Shown here: positions 1 to 11,732 of the stretch, piece by piece | Layout of the letters: each line of letters begins with the position of its first letter | Position numbering within the stretch: the first letter of the stretch is position 1 | DNA from: Isoetes taiwanensis | Taxonomy: Eukaryota; Streptophyta; Lycopodiopsida; Isoetales; Isoetaceae | Direction: 5' to 3' | DNA length: 64,000 nt | Assembly: GCA_021234155.1 (NCBI GenBank) | Contig: JAJEKV010000181.1 | Span: 682,001 to 746,000 of the forward strand | The notes under the pieces: model-generated | Told to the model about the DNA's origin: nothing | The model's database searches: none | The model's input: the letters and a program-made list of their open reading frames with translations, nothing else | Made by a program: the position numbers and the translations under genes

Positions 1-916
1 TAGCACCGAACCATTCGGCAAAAGGAATGAGGACATGGTTGATGTCATGCGATGCCTCTTAGCTGCACGAAAAAAGAAGCCCGTACAACGCTCTCCATCA
101 CGAAACCACTGCAGACCTGCCTTCATCTTTGCTTGCTGAATTTTCTCCTCCTCCAATGCTTGGATCTGTGCCAAAACATCACGATCATGAACACTTGGAA
201 GATGTCCCTGTCGAGAATGGAGCAGGTCCTGATACAAGGTGTCTAGTAAAGCACGACCTGCTGCTGCAGACTCTCGACCCCACTCTTTGGCAAAACCCTT
301 GACTGCCGCAATTGCATCCACTATGTCAGTCATACCTCGATGTCGGTTGAAGGCAGTTGTCCAAGTATTCTTGCAACCTTCTTGAAATTCAGCATCCTTT
401 AAGAACTTCTCGTTCAAGCAAAAACACGTCCTTCCAGACCGCCGCTGCTGCAGGGGCTCGTCTGAAATGAATTGCGGATGGTGGTCTGAAACTGAGTTAT
501 CTCTAGACAGAACCGAAAGAGACCTGGAAGTGCCGCAACTGTATCTGCATTCCAATAAGCTCTATCCAACCGAGAGCTTGCGCGACCCCCACCAACTTGA
601 CCATTGCATTAAGTGAAGGCACCTTCATCATCAACTGCTGGCGTTCAAAACAAGACACCATTGTAGAGGTCGCCCCCAACCGATCAGACTCCATTTTCAC
701 CCTATTAAGATCCCCAACAAGAAGCCATGAAATGTGGCAGCCCATCAAGCTGAGTATCTTCCCTCGCAAAGAGGTCCACAGTGAAGCCCTCTGATGAGGT
801 CTGTTGTGCGCGTAAACATTAATTAGACCATATTTAAGCCCTTGTTCCTGCCATACAATTAGGGCCCAATGACCAAAGCGATCAGCCTGAGTATAGATGA
901 TTGGCAAGGAAGGAAG
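1..916 (-). pseudogene. LINE A ORF2 fragment: endonuclease core and linker, runs off the left edge
   Basis: Read on the minus strand, 907-503 encodes the middle of an AP-type endonuclease of a non-LTR retrotransposon (WALIVWQEQ, GLINVYAHNRP, LLVGDLNRVKMESDR). The stretch from about 430 to 1 continues with the linker before the reverse transcriptase (WFRDGERCTGFFFRAAKRHR). The frame is broken near 500, so the copy is dead. The upstream part of the same domain lies at 6930-7180, across the copia element inserted at 917. With one copy of the 5-bp target duplication removed, the reading FLPIIYTQADRFGHW runs through the junction. Confidence 0.85.
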
Positions 917-1766
917 TGTTAGATTTTATCAAGAACAATTTATAATGGCCAGAACTTTGATGCAATGTTGCTCAAGATATATGTTATTATATGAAACATC
1001 ACACTACAAATCAATGATCACTTTGTTCAACAACTCCATTAGCAAATCGAAACTCAAATACAAAAGCAATTTATTTCTTCAACTCTCAATGGTCATTAAC
1101 CTTCAAACATCGAAATAATACCATTGGCATTTTAATGGTCAATAAACAGACCTTTTCTTCACGAACTCGAATGCCCAAGGTCTCCAACTAACTGGGTAAT
1201 CAATCCATCTTGTGTTTATCATTTTAAGCACTAGTCCGGCGGATATGCCTAACCGAATGCCGTTCTACTCTGCCGGATGTCGATCTTGGCTTCACAGCAT
1301 TGGACCGAGTTATTTAAACTCGGTTCCCTCCCGAAACTTCAGATCTAAGGTCAACTTACCAACAATATCCCATATTATTCATTCGTGTCCATAACTGCAA
1401 TTTTAATGGTCCTTACTTAACCATTAGGTATACTTTCAACTTCTCCTTTGCTATACACCTTTGTTTAACTTCGCAATGAACTTTGTGCATGCATCAAATA
1501 TGTTTGATCTTCATACAATCACTTAGGCACCAATACATAAACTGTCGCAGGAAATTATCTGACTGCTCATGGTCTTAAACCATTCATTACCCTTCAGGTG
1601 TTCATACTGCTCATAGCTAAAATATGGTATTAACCAAGCTTTACCATTTAGGTTTCCAGCAAGAACATAAGGTCTTAAACCAAACATTACCATTTAGGTT
1701 TTCTCATGAACTATGCAACACCATTTAGGTTCTCACATGAAATTTGATATGAACATATTTCTTTCA
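917..1766 (-). repeat. 3' LTR of the copia element
   Basis: An 850-bp terminal repeat, TG...CA bounded. It is nearly identical to 6082-6929 apart from scattered substitutions and a short indel near 1470 (TTTAACTTCGCAATG against TTTCTTCCCAATG). Confidence 0.95.
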
Positions 1767-1782
1767 TTTCCCTTTTCATATC
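1767..1782 (-). promoter_or_regulatory. copia polypurine tract
   Basis: Minus-strand GATATGAAAAGGGAAA directly abuts the 3' LTR. This is the usual position of the plus-strand primer in LTR retrotransposons. The short stretch 1783-1837 is the untranslated tail of pol. Confidence 0.7.
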
Positions 1783-1837
1783 ACAATTTCATGACATTCT
1801 GACAATTCATCATATCTGCCAGCCTTTGAAAACGTTT

Positions 1838-3853
1838 TCAACCTAGTGCTTTGGTTAGGATATCTGCTACCTGATCTCCTGTATGTATATAAGTCAATTG
1901 AATGTGTCCCTTGCTAACCATATTTCTGATATAGTGCATTTCCATCTCTATATGTTTTGTCCTTTCATGAAGAACAGGGTTTTTTGTCATAGCTATACAG
2001 CTTTGGTTATCATAAAATAGTTGAGTACTGTCCTTTTGTATTATTCCCAAATCATTCAATAACCTTCTTAACCAAATGATTTCCTTGGCTGCAAGTGTAG
2101 TGGCTGCATACTCTGACTCAGCAGTAGACAAAGCTATTGAAGACTGTTTCTTACTTCTCCAGCTCACAGGTCCTCCTCCAAGCATTACAACATATCCAGA
2201 AGTTGATTTCCTTTCGTCTAAGTCCCCACACCAATCTGCATCTGTGTAACATTTTAGTTCTAGATCACTTGTATCATATACTATCCCTGTGGTTTTTGTA
2301 CCCTTTAAGAATCTAAGCACCTTCTTGGCTGCTGTCCAATGCTCGAATCCAGGGTTATGGTTATATCTGCTTAGCACATTTACAATAAAAGTAATATCAG
2401 GTCTGCTGTTGTTGGCAATGAATAATAAGCTTCCTATTAATTGTCTGTAGGGAATTTTCTTCATCTCTTCAACTTCACTGTCTGTTTGAGGGCACATGTG
2501 TTTTGAAATCTTACAACCTGGAAGTATAGGAGCCTTTACAGCATTGCAGTCTTGCATGTTAAATTTTTCTAAAACTGTGTCAATGTACTTGCTTTGGCAT
2601 AAAGATATGGTCCCGTTCTCCCTATTTCTTTTCACTTCCACCCCAAGGTATTGTGACAACTCACCAAGATCAGTCATCTTGTACCTTAACTTAAGTATTA
2701 GCTTGCAATTCTTTAAAAAATCTGAACTGTTAGAAGCCAGCACACAATCATCTACATAAATTGCCATAATGCAAAATTTATCACCTTCTCTTAACAAATA
2801 CACGTTCCCATCATTTGTTAATTTCATAAATCCTTATTCCTTCAAGAAATCATTTATGCAAGAGTACCATTCCCTAGGTGACTGTTTAAGGCCATAAACA
2901 GCCTTTTTAAGCTTCCACACTTTTCCTAATCCCTTCTCAAAGCCCTGAGCTTGGTTCATGTAGACTTCCTCTTTCAAGACTGCATTCAAAAAAGCTATAC
3001 ACACGTCCATATGGTGCAGATCCAAATTTAAAGCATTTGACATGGCAATGATTACTCTGATGCTAGCCAGCTTGACCACCGGAGAGTAGGTTTCTTCAAA
3101 ATCAATACCTTTCTTCTGAGAGTATCCCTGAGCAACTAACCTTGCTTTATACTTAGGTGTTCCATCTCAGTTAACCTTAAGCTTATACACCCATTTATTC
3201 CCTATTGAGTGTTTTCCCTTTGGCAAATCAACTAGTTCATAAGTTTCAGTTCTATCGAATGATTCCATTTCTTCTTCCATTGCCCTTTTCCATTTATGAC
3301 CTTCTATTCCACTGATTGCATCTTCAAAATTTTCAGGAACTCCTGTCTGTAATACCATTAAAGCTTCATCTATATTTTGTTCTACATTTATCAATCTGCT
3401 ACTTTTCCCATCTGTTTTTCTTCCATATTCTGTCAAGTCCAACTTCATCTCTTCTTTAAGCCTTTCTCCTTCTGTTTTCCTCCTTTTTGCTTTTTTATTT
3501 TCAGCTACTTCACATCTTTCATTGCTAATTTCCAATGGTGCATTAATGACAGGTTTTGTGATGTCTTCTTCCTCATCTGAACTCTCTTCTTCTTCCATGT
3601 CATAATTTAAGTTTTCACTTATCCCTTCCCCTTCTTTCTTTTCTTGTCTATGTGGCTGAATTATTTCTGAATTTGTATCAAATTTTGCCTCCGCTTGTTC
3701 CCCTTTGTCAATTCTTGGTCTGTACAAGACATTTTCTGAAAAACTTACATCCCTGCTTATTATAATATTTCTCTTAAGTGGATTGTACATTCGATAACCC
3801 TTAGAGTTCTCATCATAACCTACAAGGTATGTAACAATTGACCTGTCATCCAA
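1838..3853 (-). pseudogene. copia reverse transcriptase-RNase H part of pol
   Basis: One continuous minus-strand frame encodes the C-terminal half of the polyprotein. It starts with the integrase tail (SIVTYLVGYDENSKGYR), followed by an acidic linker, the RT (GNKWVYKLK, GLKQSPREW, and the catalytic YVDD in AIYVDDCVLAS) and the RNase H end (DADWCGDLDERKSTSGY, ALSTAESEYAA, TKHIEMEMHYIR, ADILTKAL). In-frame stops interrupt it near 3167 (after YKLKVN; TGA before DGTPKYKAR) and near 2834 (after INDFLKE; TAA before GFMKL). Apart from the stops the frame is intact, so decay is by point mutation. Confidence 0.95.
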
Positions 3854-3868
3854 TTTTTTTCTTATCTC

Positions 3869-4610
3869 CTAAGGAACATGAGTATAACCTAGACAGCCAA
3901 ACACCTTAAGTTTTTCATAATTAGGTAACCTTCCTGACCAAATTTGTTCAGGGCATTTGCCCCCTATGCTCACAGATGGCAAACCATTTTGTATCATTAC
4001 TGCAGTCTTTACAACTTCTTCCCATAAAAAATTTGGAAGTCCAGCATGCTTAAGCATTGACCTAGTAGCATTAAGAATTGATTTGTTTTTCCTCTCAGCA
4101 ACACCATTTTGCTGAGGTGTGTAGCTACACGTATATTGCCTTTTAATCCCTCTATCTACACAATATTTTTTGAACTTAAAGGATAGATACTCACCTCCTC
4201 GATCTGAGCGCACACACTTGATCCTTTTTCCAGTTTCTAGCTCCACTTCTGCAGCATATTGTTTGAAGGCTTCAAATGCTTGCTCCTTTGTCCTTAAGCA
4301 ATATATCTTTGTCTTCCTGCTATAATCATCTGTAAAAGTAATGAAATACTTTTTTCCAGTTAGCCTTGTTATGTTTATAGGACCACACAAATCTGTGTGG
4401 ATCAGTCCTAGAACTTCATTTGATCTTCCTTTTGCTTTTGAGAAGGGAAGTCTTGAATGTTTTCCCAACATACAACCCCTGCAAACATGATCTTCAAGTC
4501 TGCTATCTTGTGATTTAATCCAACCATTCTTGATCATTGATTCTATGGTTTTAATATTTGTATGTCCAAGTTTTTCATGCCATGTTGCAATATTGGAACT
4601 GTAGACAAGT
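3869..4610 (-). pseudogene. copia integrase
   Basis: Minus-strand frame with the GAG-pre-integrase zinc region (WHEKLGHTNI, then CRGCMLGKHSRLPF) and the integrase core (HTDLCGPI, TFTDDYSRK, SDRGGEYLS, TPQQNGVAERKN). The frame is shifted relative to the preceding gag-protease frame at about 4600-4610. The integrase frame ends at an in-frame TAG (near 3869, after YTHVP), and the same frame resumes in the RT half. Confidence 0.94.
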
Positions 4611-6051
4611 TTACACTGTTAATACCCTTTGCATTAATGCCAAATAAGTTCCCAACTCGTCTTCCCAAAAACTTTAGTGTATTTCCTTCATAAATTTTGC
4701 AGAACATTTGTTCAAATACTACTTTAAAGCCTAAATCCACCAGCTGAGAAATAGATATCAGATTTCTAACCAAGCTGGGTACACAAAGTACATTTTGAAG
4801 ATTCACAACTTCTCCATCTAAACTAAACAATTCAAGTATTCCAACATCCTCTATTCTTTGCAGATTTCCATTCCCAACTTGGATGAATCCTCCTTGGCTT
4901 TCCCTTTTCTCCTTCAAGATTTTGGAGTTGCAAGCAATTGTTTTTTCGGCTCCACTGTCTAAAACCAGAAAATCATCATTGTCAACATTGTCATGGCATG
5001 AAAATACTTTACTTAGGCATACCTCTTCGATTTCTGCTGTGGTTTCATCCTCGAGCATAATCTCTTCTGCCACATTTGCCTCATGGTAGGTATTTCTTCC
5101 CCTTCCCCTGCCTCTTCCTCTGTAACCAGCATTTCCTCTGCCTCCCTTTCCCCTTCCCCTTGAATTATTCTTAGGGGTAGAGCAATTTGATGCATAGTGG
5201 CCTCTGCCTCCACAATTATAGCAGTTTATTTCCTTCCCTAGACTAGGACAGTTAATTTTTAGATGTCCAAATTGATCACAATTGTAACAAGGGCCAATTT
5301 TTCCACTTGACCTATCTTCTCTCTTTCCTTTGTTCTTTGTGAATAAAATTTGAGAAGCTTCCTCTTCTTCCAATACCCTGTTTTGTTCTATTTCTGTCTT
5401 AAGCATTCTTTCTGCCTCAATTCTTGTTTTTGCAATTGTTCTTATAAATATAGCCACATTTCCTAGACCTGCAACTGCCCTGGATATAGCTAACACCTGT
5501 TGTTGTTATGTATAAATCACTCTTGCCCCTTCTAAATCAGCCACAATATTGTCAAAATTCTGAAAGAACTCATTAACATTATCTTTCTCATTGAACCTTA
5601 GCCTTCTTAACTCATTTTCTAAAACATCTATTTGGGAAGATGTTTTTTCTTCATAGGTCAGGAGCATATATTTCCACATTTGGCTAGGAGTCATACCTCT
5701 CAATTTTAAGACTATGCTCGAGCTTACCTTGCTCATTATGATCCCCTGAGCTTCTCTTATCTTTGAAGTATCTTCAAAGATTCTTCCTCTAGACACAACT
5801 TCTCTTGTCTGAACTTCATCTGCTTGTTCTTCATTTGATGAAGAACTCCCTTCTGCTGCAACAGCTCCAATCTTCCCAGCTATACCACTTCCTCTACTTG
5901 AGCTCCTCAAGTGTATATCATCTTCTTCTATAAGATCCCAAAGATCCTCAACCTGCAAAACATGCTTCACCTTTTCTTTCCAAACTTGAAAACCAGAATC
6001 CCCTTTGAACACTTCGATTCCAAGTAAACCTGCACCAAATCTGCTTGCCAT
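4543..6051 (-). pseudogene. copia gag and aspartic protease
   Basis: The minus-strand frame starts MASRFGAGLLGIEVF just downstream of the primer binding site. It contains a UBN2/retrotran gag region (WKYMLLTYEEKTSSQIDVLENEL, split here: WKYML, then LENELRRLRF). Two CCHC knuckles follow (CYNCDQFGHLKINC and CYNCGGRGHYASNC), then a glycine-arginine-rich stretch and the protease motif LVLDSGAEKTI. One in-frame TAA at 5506-5508 splits gag; the frame resumes with QQQVLAISRAV. It ends in a frameshift near 4600. Confidence 0.94.
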
Positions 6052-6059
6052 ATTGTGAT

Positions 6060-6080
6060 CTCAACCTGGCTCTGATACCA
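6060..6080 (-). promoter_or_regulatory. copia primer binding site
   Basis: Minus-strand TGGTATCAGAGCCAGGTTG lies one base inside the 5' LTR. It is complementary to the 3' end of initiator tRNA-Met, the standard plant copia primer. Confidence 0.93.
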
Positions 6081-6081
6081 A

Positions 6082-6929
6082 TGTTAGATTTTATCAAGAA
6101 CAATTTATAATGGCCATAACTTTGATGCAATGTTGCTCAAGATATATGTTATTATATGAAACATCACACTACAAATCAATGATCACTTTGTTCAACAACT
6201 CCATTAGCAAATCGAAACTCAAATACAAAAGCAATTTATTTCTTCAAATCTCAATAGTCATTAACCTTCAAACATCGAAATAATACCATTGGCATTTTAA
6301 TGGTCAATAAACAGACCTTTTCTTCATGAACTCGAATGCCCAAGGTCTCCAACTAACTTGATAATCAATCCATCTTGTGTTTATCATTTTAAGCACTAGT
6401 CCGGCCGATAGGCCTAACCGAATGCCATTCTACTCTGTCGGATGTCGATCTTGGCTTCACAGCATTGGACCGAGTTATTTAAACTCGGTTCCCTCTCGAA
6501 ACTTCAGATCTAAGGTCAACTTACCAACAATATCCCATATTATTCATTCGTGTCCATAACTGCAATTTTAATGGTCCTTACTTAACCATTAGGTATACTT
6601 TCAACTTCTCCTTTGCTATACACCTTTGTTTCTTCCCAATGAACCTTGTGCACGCATCAAATATGTTTGATCTTCATACAATCACTTAGGTACCAATATA
6701 TAAACTGTCGCAGGAAATTATCTGACTGCTCATGGTCTTAAACCATTCATTACCCTTCAGGTGTTCATACTGCTCATAGCTAAAATATGGTATTAACCAA
6801 GCTTTACCATTTAGGTTTCCAGCAAGAACATAAGGTCTTAAACCAAACATTACCATTTAGGTTTTCTCATGAACTATGCAACACCATTTAGGTTCTCACA
6901 TGAAATTTGATATGAACATCTTTCTTTCA
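6082..6929 (-). repeat. 5' LTR of the copia element
   Basis: An 848-bp terminal repeat directly matching 917-1766. It should hold the element's promoter in minus orientation. The right boundary TTTCTTTCA is followed at once by LINE A sequence. Confidence 0.95.
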
Positions 6930-7321
6930 GAAAGCCATGCTATCACGACCCCTGCACTGGCAGAATCAGCTGCTGCAATAAGGACATTAAACCTGCGACA
7001 ATCATGTCTGCAAGCTTTGATACGTCTCCCTTACGACATTTATGCTCTTGAAAACATACAAACTGAGCATCTAATCTAGATAAGTAGAAAGAAATATGGC
7101 TCCGCTTGAGGGGGGAGGAGGCTACCCCCTGAACCAGCCCACTGAAGTGGATCAAAGCGACCACAGTGGGATGCAATGGGAGGGGTAGTGCTAGCTAAAG
7201 CAGGAACTGAGGACTGGGATGCAAAGGAATTAGATCCCTTAGCTGACTTTTGTGGTTGACGAAGAGCCGGTGGATGTTTAGGTGGTGGGTGGATGCCACG
7301 CCGATCAATGTCCATATACTG
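6930..7321 (-). pseudogene. LINE A: ORF1 C-terminus and endonuclease N-terminus
   Basis: Minus-strand reading gives a proline- and serine-rich ORF1 tail (QYMDIDRRGIHPPPKHPP, SASHCGRFDPLQW-like) from 7321. The start of an AP endonuclease (LDAQFVCFQEHKCRKGDV) then runs towards 6935. FQEHK carries the glutamate-type motif of LINE endonucleases. The frame shifts once before the copia junction. The left part joins 916-1, and the right part joins ORF1 at 16433 when transposon E1 is removed. Confidence 0.8.
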
Positions 7322-7325
7322 TCTA

Positions 7326-7349
7326 GGGTAAAAGAAAGCTAGGGTGTCT
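7326..7349 (+). repeat. E1 left terminal inverted repeat
   Basis: GGGTAAAAGAAAGCTAGGGT followed by GTCT. It is a perfect inverted match to 16405-16428, with the TCTA target duplicate directly to its left. Confidence 0.93.
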
Positions 7350-7807
7350 AAAAAAAATGCCCTTACATTATGTATAATGTAGGGCATGTAGGCACCCGTT
7401 TTTGTTATTTTTTTGAATTTTAGTTAGTTGGGATATGTAATGATTAGGAGTAGCCACGTCAGCAATTCAAAATTATGAGTGGCAGTGGCAACCAGAACGG
7501 ACCTTCATTGCAATTTTTCGGAGGGAGATTGCGAAGTGTTTCCTGTTTAGGAAAAAAATTTGCCGCCGTTCCAATTTTCTCGTGTTTCGAAAGTGATCAA
7601 CGGTAATTCGACCAGAAACTATTCTTCTTCCTCGAAATCCTTGCCAAAAATCCAAGCAATGGACGCCTTTGCCTCCTAAGTCACCCGTTTAAACAAAAAT
7701 TTGAAAATAGCCGATTCTAGCAAGAAAGCCGAAAAAACAAGAGGAAGGTTCAAACTTCGAGGAACCGGGGCCAAAAAAGAAGACTTATTTGTGAAGAACC
7801 CGCTGTT

Positions 7808-8570
7808 GTGGAAGCAAAGCATGTAAGATGTGTAAATGCAGATGAAATTTTTCCAGATTTACAACAGATAATGGACGAGCAGTGGGGGCCCAAAGACATA
7901 CGGGGGTTCAAAGAATCTAGCGTGAAGCCAGAGTGGGCCGAGAACTTCTACAAACATTATGAAATTGTTTTTGGTAAGCGGGAGGTCACAAATCGCCATG
8001 TACCTGAGTACTTTGCTCGTGCATTTGCCCTTCAATTGACAGGTAAAAAAGTAGATTGGGATACTTTTAAAGTTTTGGCCAAAGATTTGGCAAAGGGAGG
8101 AGCAAAAGAATCTGCTATTACAGAAGAAATTGCGACCTCTAAATCCACATCCAAGGTTCCTAAATTTCAGCAAGGATTTTACCCTAAGGAAGAGCTTGAA
8201 TTTGCGTAAACTCAAGGCAAAGCAGTTGTCATGGAGAGTTAATTAGCAGACATCCAAGGTTGAAGAACTGAAAATCCAGCCAGCATGAATTACGCGTGAC
8301 AATATAAATAAGATTTCGTGAAGAAAGGATGCACATGAAGAGGACCTAGCACAGATACAAGAAGACATCAATAGTGTTCTCGACGACGCTAAGCAGAATA
8401 AGAGAGACATCAAGACTGTGCAGCAGGAGGTAGACCTTTTGATGAGAGATAGAAACAGGAAGGAAGAAATGCTGAAGAGAATTCAGGAGCCATTGGAGAA
8501 AGCCATTCGGGAGAAGGAGTTATGTGAAAAGAGGATTGCGTAACTTGAGGAGGCCCACAAAGTTCGGTTT
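7808..8570 (+). pseudogene. E1 accessory gene, N-terminal and coiled-coil exons
   Basis: 7808-8209 is an open frame of 133 codons (EIFPDLQQIMDEQWGPKD, WAENFYKHYEIVFGKRE) that I cannot assign to a family. From about 8330 to 8540 a second open stretch reads as a charged coiled coil (DLAQIQEDINSVLDDAKQNK, then EVDLLMRDRNRKEEM). It ends at an in-frame TAA after KRIA, with continuation LEEAHK. The order and orientation suggest that these are the first parts of the plus-strand gene that goes on to the RING-like and Ulp1 parts. Splicing between them is not resolved, and the gene is probably broken. Confidence 0.55.
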
Positions 8571-8653
8571 TGAGTGTTTGAGACGGCTTGATGATATGCA
8601 TAAGTACATGATGCATTCTCGCGATTCTCCTCCTTCAGCCCAAAACAAGCTTA

Positions 8654-8890
8654 GTGATCTCTCCAAATGAAGGAAAATTCATATCCAGGCATGGATGTGT
8701 GTTTTGCAAGAATGGCTTTGCTAATAATGAACCTATCCTAGTTGCTCCATGCGAGCATTCATTTCATATCTTCTTGCTTCTCATATTCTATTTCTGGCTG
8801 GACTATCCTCGCCCAAGAGCATGCAAATGGGACGATAACATTTCAAAGACCTTGGGTGTGTACACTTTGGAGGTAAGCAATTTTTCATGA
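8654..8890 (+). pseudogene. E1 RING-like zinc-binding segment
   Basis: The frame reads CVFCKNGFANNEPILVAPCEHSFH, listed here by its key residues: CVFC, then C-x-H-xx-H twelve residues on. This is the first half of a RING-type zinc finger; the expected second C-x2-C half is not visible before the frame ends. It sits between the coiled-coil part and the Ulp1 part of the same plus-strand unit. RING plus SUMO-protease-like parts would suggest a ubiquitin/SUMO-related accessory protein, but this half finger alone is weak evidence. Confidence 0.45.
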
Positions 8891-8925
8891 TTTATGTTCA
8901 ATTTGTTTGCACCGGGATTACCGCA

Positions 8926-9330
8926 AATGTAGAATCCATTTACATGTAGAATCCATTTACATGTAGATTGCTTTGCACTTAAGGTTTTGCTACAAAGATG
9001 TAGGGGTGTACCGGTTATTTTATACTTATAGTTCCTTGGCTTGCATGTCATACATATATGTGTTTCTTACATACATGTTGTACATTCACAAATGTAGGGT
9101 CCTAAATGTAGAACTTAAATACATAAAATTAGGAGTTGTGTAATCGAGTTTTGTGGCGAACATTTAGAGGTATTTTATGTAATCGTGTGTGATGTGTACA
9201 TGTGCATACATTGGAGCACATTCATGTACATTACATGTACATTCCATCCGGATAAATAGTCGTTTACATATGTATGTACTCAACGTGATTTCAATGTAGA
9301 TCGGGTTCTAGTAATATGTACGACTATTGA
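8926..9330. repeat. E1 AT-rich segment dense in TACATGTA-type motifs
   Basis: A 17-bp direct duplication (ATGTAGAATCCATTTAC twice, about 8929-8962) is followed by many copies of ACATGTA, TGTACATT and AAATGTAG. Similar motifs recur near 10140-10240, 14990-15420 and at both ends of E1. No coding potential is seen here. Confidence 0.5.
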
Positions 9331-9867
9331 TATGTACGTAACGGTTAGAGACCCGATTAGTTTGAGACCCGATATCATTTGTTATGTGATTTATTTTCGT
9401 AGCTTCAAAGTGCCAAAAACTACTGAAAGCGAAATTACACCATAGATCAGGTGCGCTTGTTTTCAAATTCGATTTGCATTGTGTCAGAGGAAGCAATTTC
9501 TTATTCTTGGTTCGGTTTTCACAGTTTTGGAGGTTCCAAAGAAAATTGAGGTGCAAGATGTAGCCGAGGGAAAGAAAGCAAAGATTGAAGGAAAAAAAGC
9601 AAAATCACTATTCTCTAGGGTGATACAGAGTTGAGGAGGCTGGCACCAGTCTGCATGGTGACATTCCGTGATTATGAGCAGAACTTCGAGAGATTGAGGG
9701 AGCGGTGCTAAGGCCACATCTTCAAAAGTAAAGGCAAGCAGCAAAGATGTGACTCAAAGAAGAACTCCACGCCTAAAAAGCCACGTAAGAAGATAATTGA
9801 AGCAAGAGAAACAGGTAAGAAAGCATTTTATTTTAGTGTACAGCAGCTGAGAAATCCATGACATCCT

Positions 9868-10107
9868 ATGTTTACAGGTCCTAATGAAGAGGAATATTCC
9901 GAGCATCAAGATGTAGAGCCCTATACTTTTAAGTTTGTGTCAAAACTTGCTTCTGACATAGCAAAGGACGCTGAAATTCCTGACAATGAGAAATCAGAAG
10001 AGGTTGCAGACGAGGATTCTGGACCTAATAAGAATCTGAGTGAGGAAACCAAAAAAGTAGGGAAAGAAATGGATACTGACTCAGAAAAACAAGATATCAG
10101 AGCGTAA
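9868..10107 (+). pseudogene. E1 acidic linker exon
   Basis: An 80-codon open frame rich in Glu, Asp and Lys (NEEEYSEHQDVEPYTF, EKSEEVADEDSGPNKN). It has no recognisable fold and lies in the same orientation between the RING-like segment and the Ulp1 exons. Probably a disordered linker of the accessory protein. Confidence 0.4.
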
Positions 10108-10489
10108 GAATGATCTCTACAGTAACTTGATCTACATTTCTTACATTTTTTCTACATCTAGTATCCAAGTTAAAAACTTTAAAATAATATGGATAGTAGT
10201 AGACAAATGTAGATGATTTGTGTAAATGTAGTGGTCATTGAACCCAGACTGCAGTTCTGAATACAGGCCATACGATGCCTTGCTGAACCGAATGATGAAG
10301 CTCAAGAAGGCAAGGATTTTCCCGTGATCTTTGCCCCGAATGGAGTGTTATTTATTTGAACAAGATGTGCTTTGGACATGGATGTGGGGAAATTTTCCAA
10401 CCGCATGTGGATATGTATGCCGTGTAATGGACTTTGAACTTGTTCATTTGTATGTGTAAGTCAAGTTAGTAATTGTATCCTTTTCAACT

Positions 10490-11408
10490 TGTTATAGGTA
10501 CCGCAGCTCTGTGTTCCGTGATGATAAGAAGGTCGACGTCCGGTTCTTCCCAATCGGACACTTCATGGAATTTGCAGCATGGGCCAAGGCAAGCGAAAAA
10601 GATAAATCTATGGCAGCCTCCGAAATGGAAGAGATATTGTAAAGGTAGCTCTTACAGGATAAATTGGCTGAAGTGCGGATGGATCATGATTCCAATGCTA
10701 TGTAGAGTTACCGAACATCACACTTTGGCCATCTTCAACATGGCACTTACTAAGAGTAAGAACACCATCAACATTCGGATCTTCAATTCTCACGAGGACA
10801 TTGACGTTGACATGCTTGCACTTAAGAGGTATTTTGTATTTCACATCTCCTTTTATTAATATTGAGTAGATTGGATACCATGTTAGCGACTTCTTTCATT
10901 CATTTGCTACAAAATAGATCCGGGTCTTTTGCGTGCTCCATATCCTCACTATGGCACGCGGTTGTGTCGAAAGTGTCCCACTTTTTTGAAGCATGGACAA
11001 AATCCTTCACCAGTTGTGAAGATTCATAAGTGTCCACAGCAGAAAGATGGGGATTCATGTGGCCTCTATGTTGCAAAATTATATGCGTAAGTTTGTAGAC
11101 ACAAATGCGGTGTGGTAAAACTACCAATGTGAGTGTCTCACTTCTTTTGTCTTGCAAACAAATGGTTTTAATACTTATTATGTAAGTATTGTTGTCACAT
11201 TTGCAGATTACCCAAACGGTTCTTGACAAAGTATGCATCCGATCGTCGTGATGTTCTCACCCGAGCACTACTTCGTGAGTTAGACCACATTCAAATCGCG
11301 ACCAACCTATTAGACCACCTGGTACTAATAAATGTTGCTAAGAAACAGCCTCTCCCTATTGTCAATGCTAAACACTATTTGATTATAAAATACACATTTT
11401 TTCATTGA
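10490..11408 (+). pseudogene. E1 Ulp1/SENP-like (C48) cysteine protease exons
   Basis: Exon 1 reads YRSSVFRDDKKVDVRFFPIG and, after a frame change, CGWIMIPMLCRVTEHHTLAI, then RIFNSHEDIDVD. The His codon(s) at 10716-10721 fit the catalytic His of C48 proteases. Exon 2 reads PHYGTRLCRKCPTFLKHG and CPQQKDGDSCGLYVAKLYA. The Gln-x-x-Asp-Gly-Asp-Ser-Cys-Gly pattern is the Ulp1 active-site signature, with the Cys codon at 11058-11060. A clean intron (GTAAGT at 11087, TTTGCAG ending 11206) joins LYA to LPKRFLTKYASDRRDVL. Ulp1 domains cleave SUMO or related modifiers, and plant transposons are known to carry them. A stop and a frameshift in exon 1 suggest decay. Confidence 0.75.
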
Positions 11409-11732
11409 ATTTGAATACAATCTCTTTTATTCAACTCCACCATACTTTATTGATAAATTGCATGTTCTTTCATATCGTGTACTGAGAAAAGGTTGATAGT
11501 GTTTGATATCAATAATGTTTTGGCAAAACAAATACATAGGACTTTGGTATCGATGATCACTAGTTGGAAATTATGACATAATAGGCAAGAAAGTGTTGTT
11601 TTTAAGGCCCCACCTAGACAATTCCGGAATTTGTATTTGAACACTTTGAAGTAGGAATATGGTCATCAATAGCTCCATGGAACCTATCAAGAGTAGTGGA
11701 TAAAATCTTGACAATGACGCAGATAAAGGGAC

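Larger units (their letters stand above)
917..6929 (-). mobile_element. Ty1/copia LTR retrotransposon, full length, inserted in LINE A
   Basis: Two direct LTRs (917-1766 and 6082-6929) begin TGTTAG and end TTTCA. They enclose a minus-strand gag-protease-integrase-RT-RNase H polyprotein, the copia order. A tRNA-Met-type primer binding site (minus-strand TGGTATCAGAGCC) sits directly inside the right LTR, and a polypurine tract sits directly inside the left one. The flanks GGAAG (912-916) and GAAAG (6930-6934) look like a 5-bp target duplication with one mismatch. The LTRs differ at about 20 positions by eye, so the insertion is not recent. Four in-frame stops and one frameshift make it non-autonomous now. 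Confidence 0.96.
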
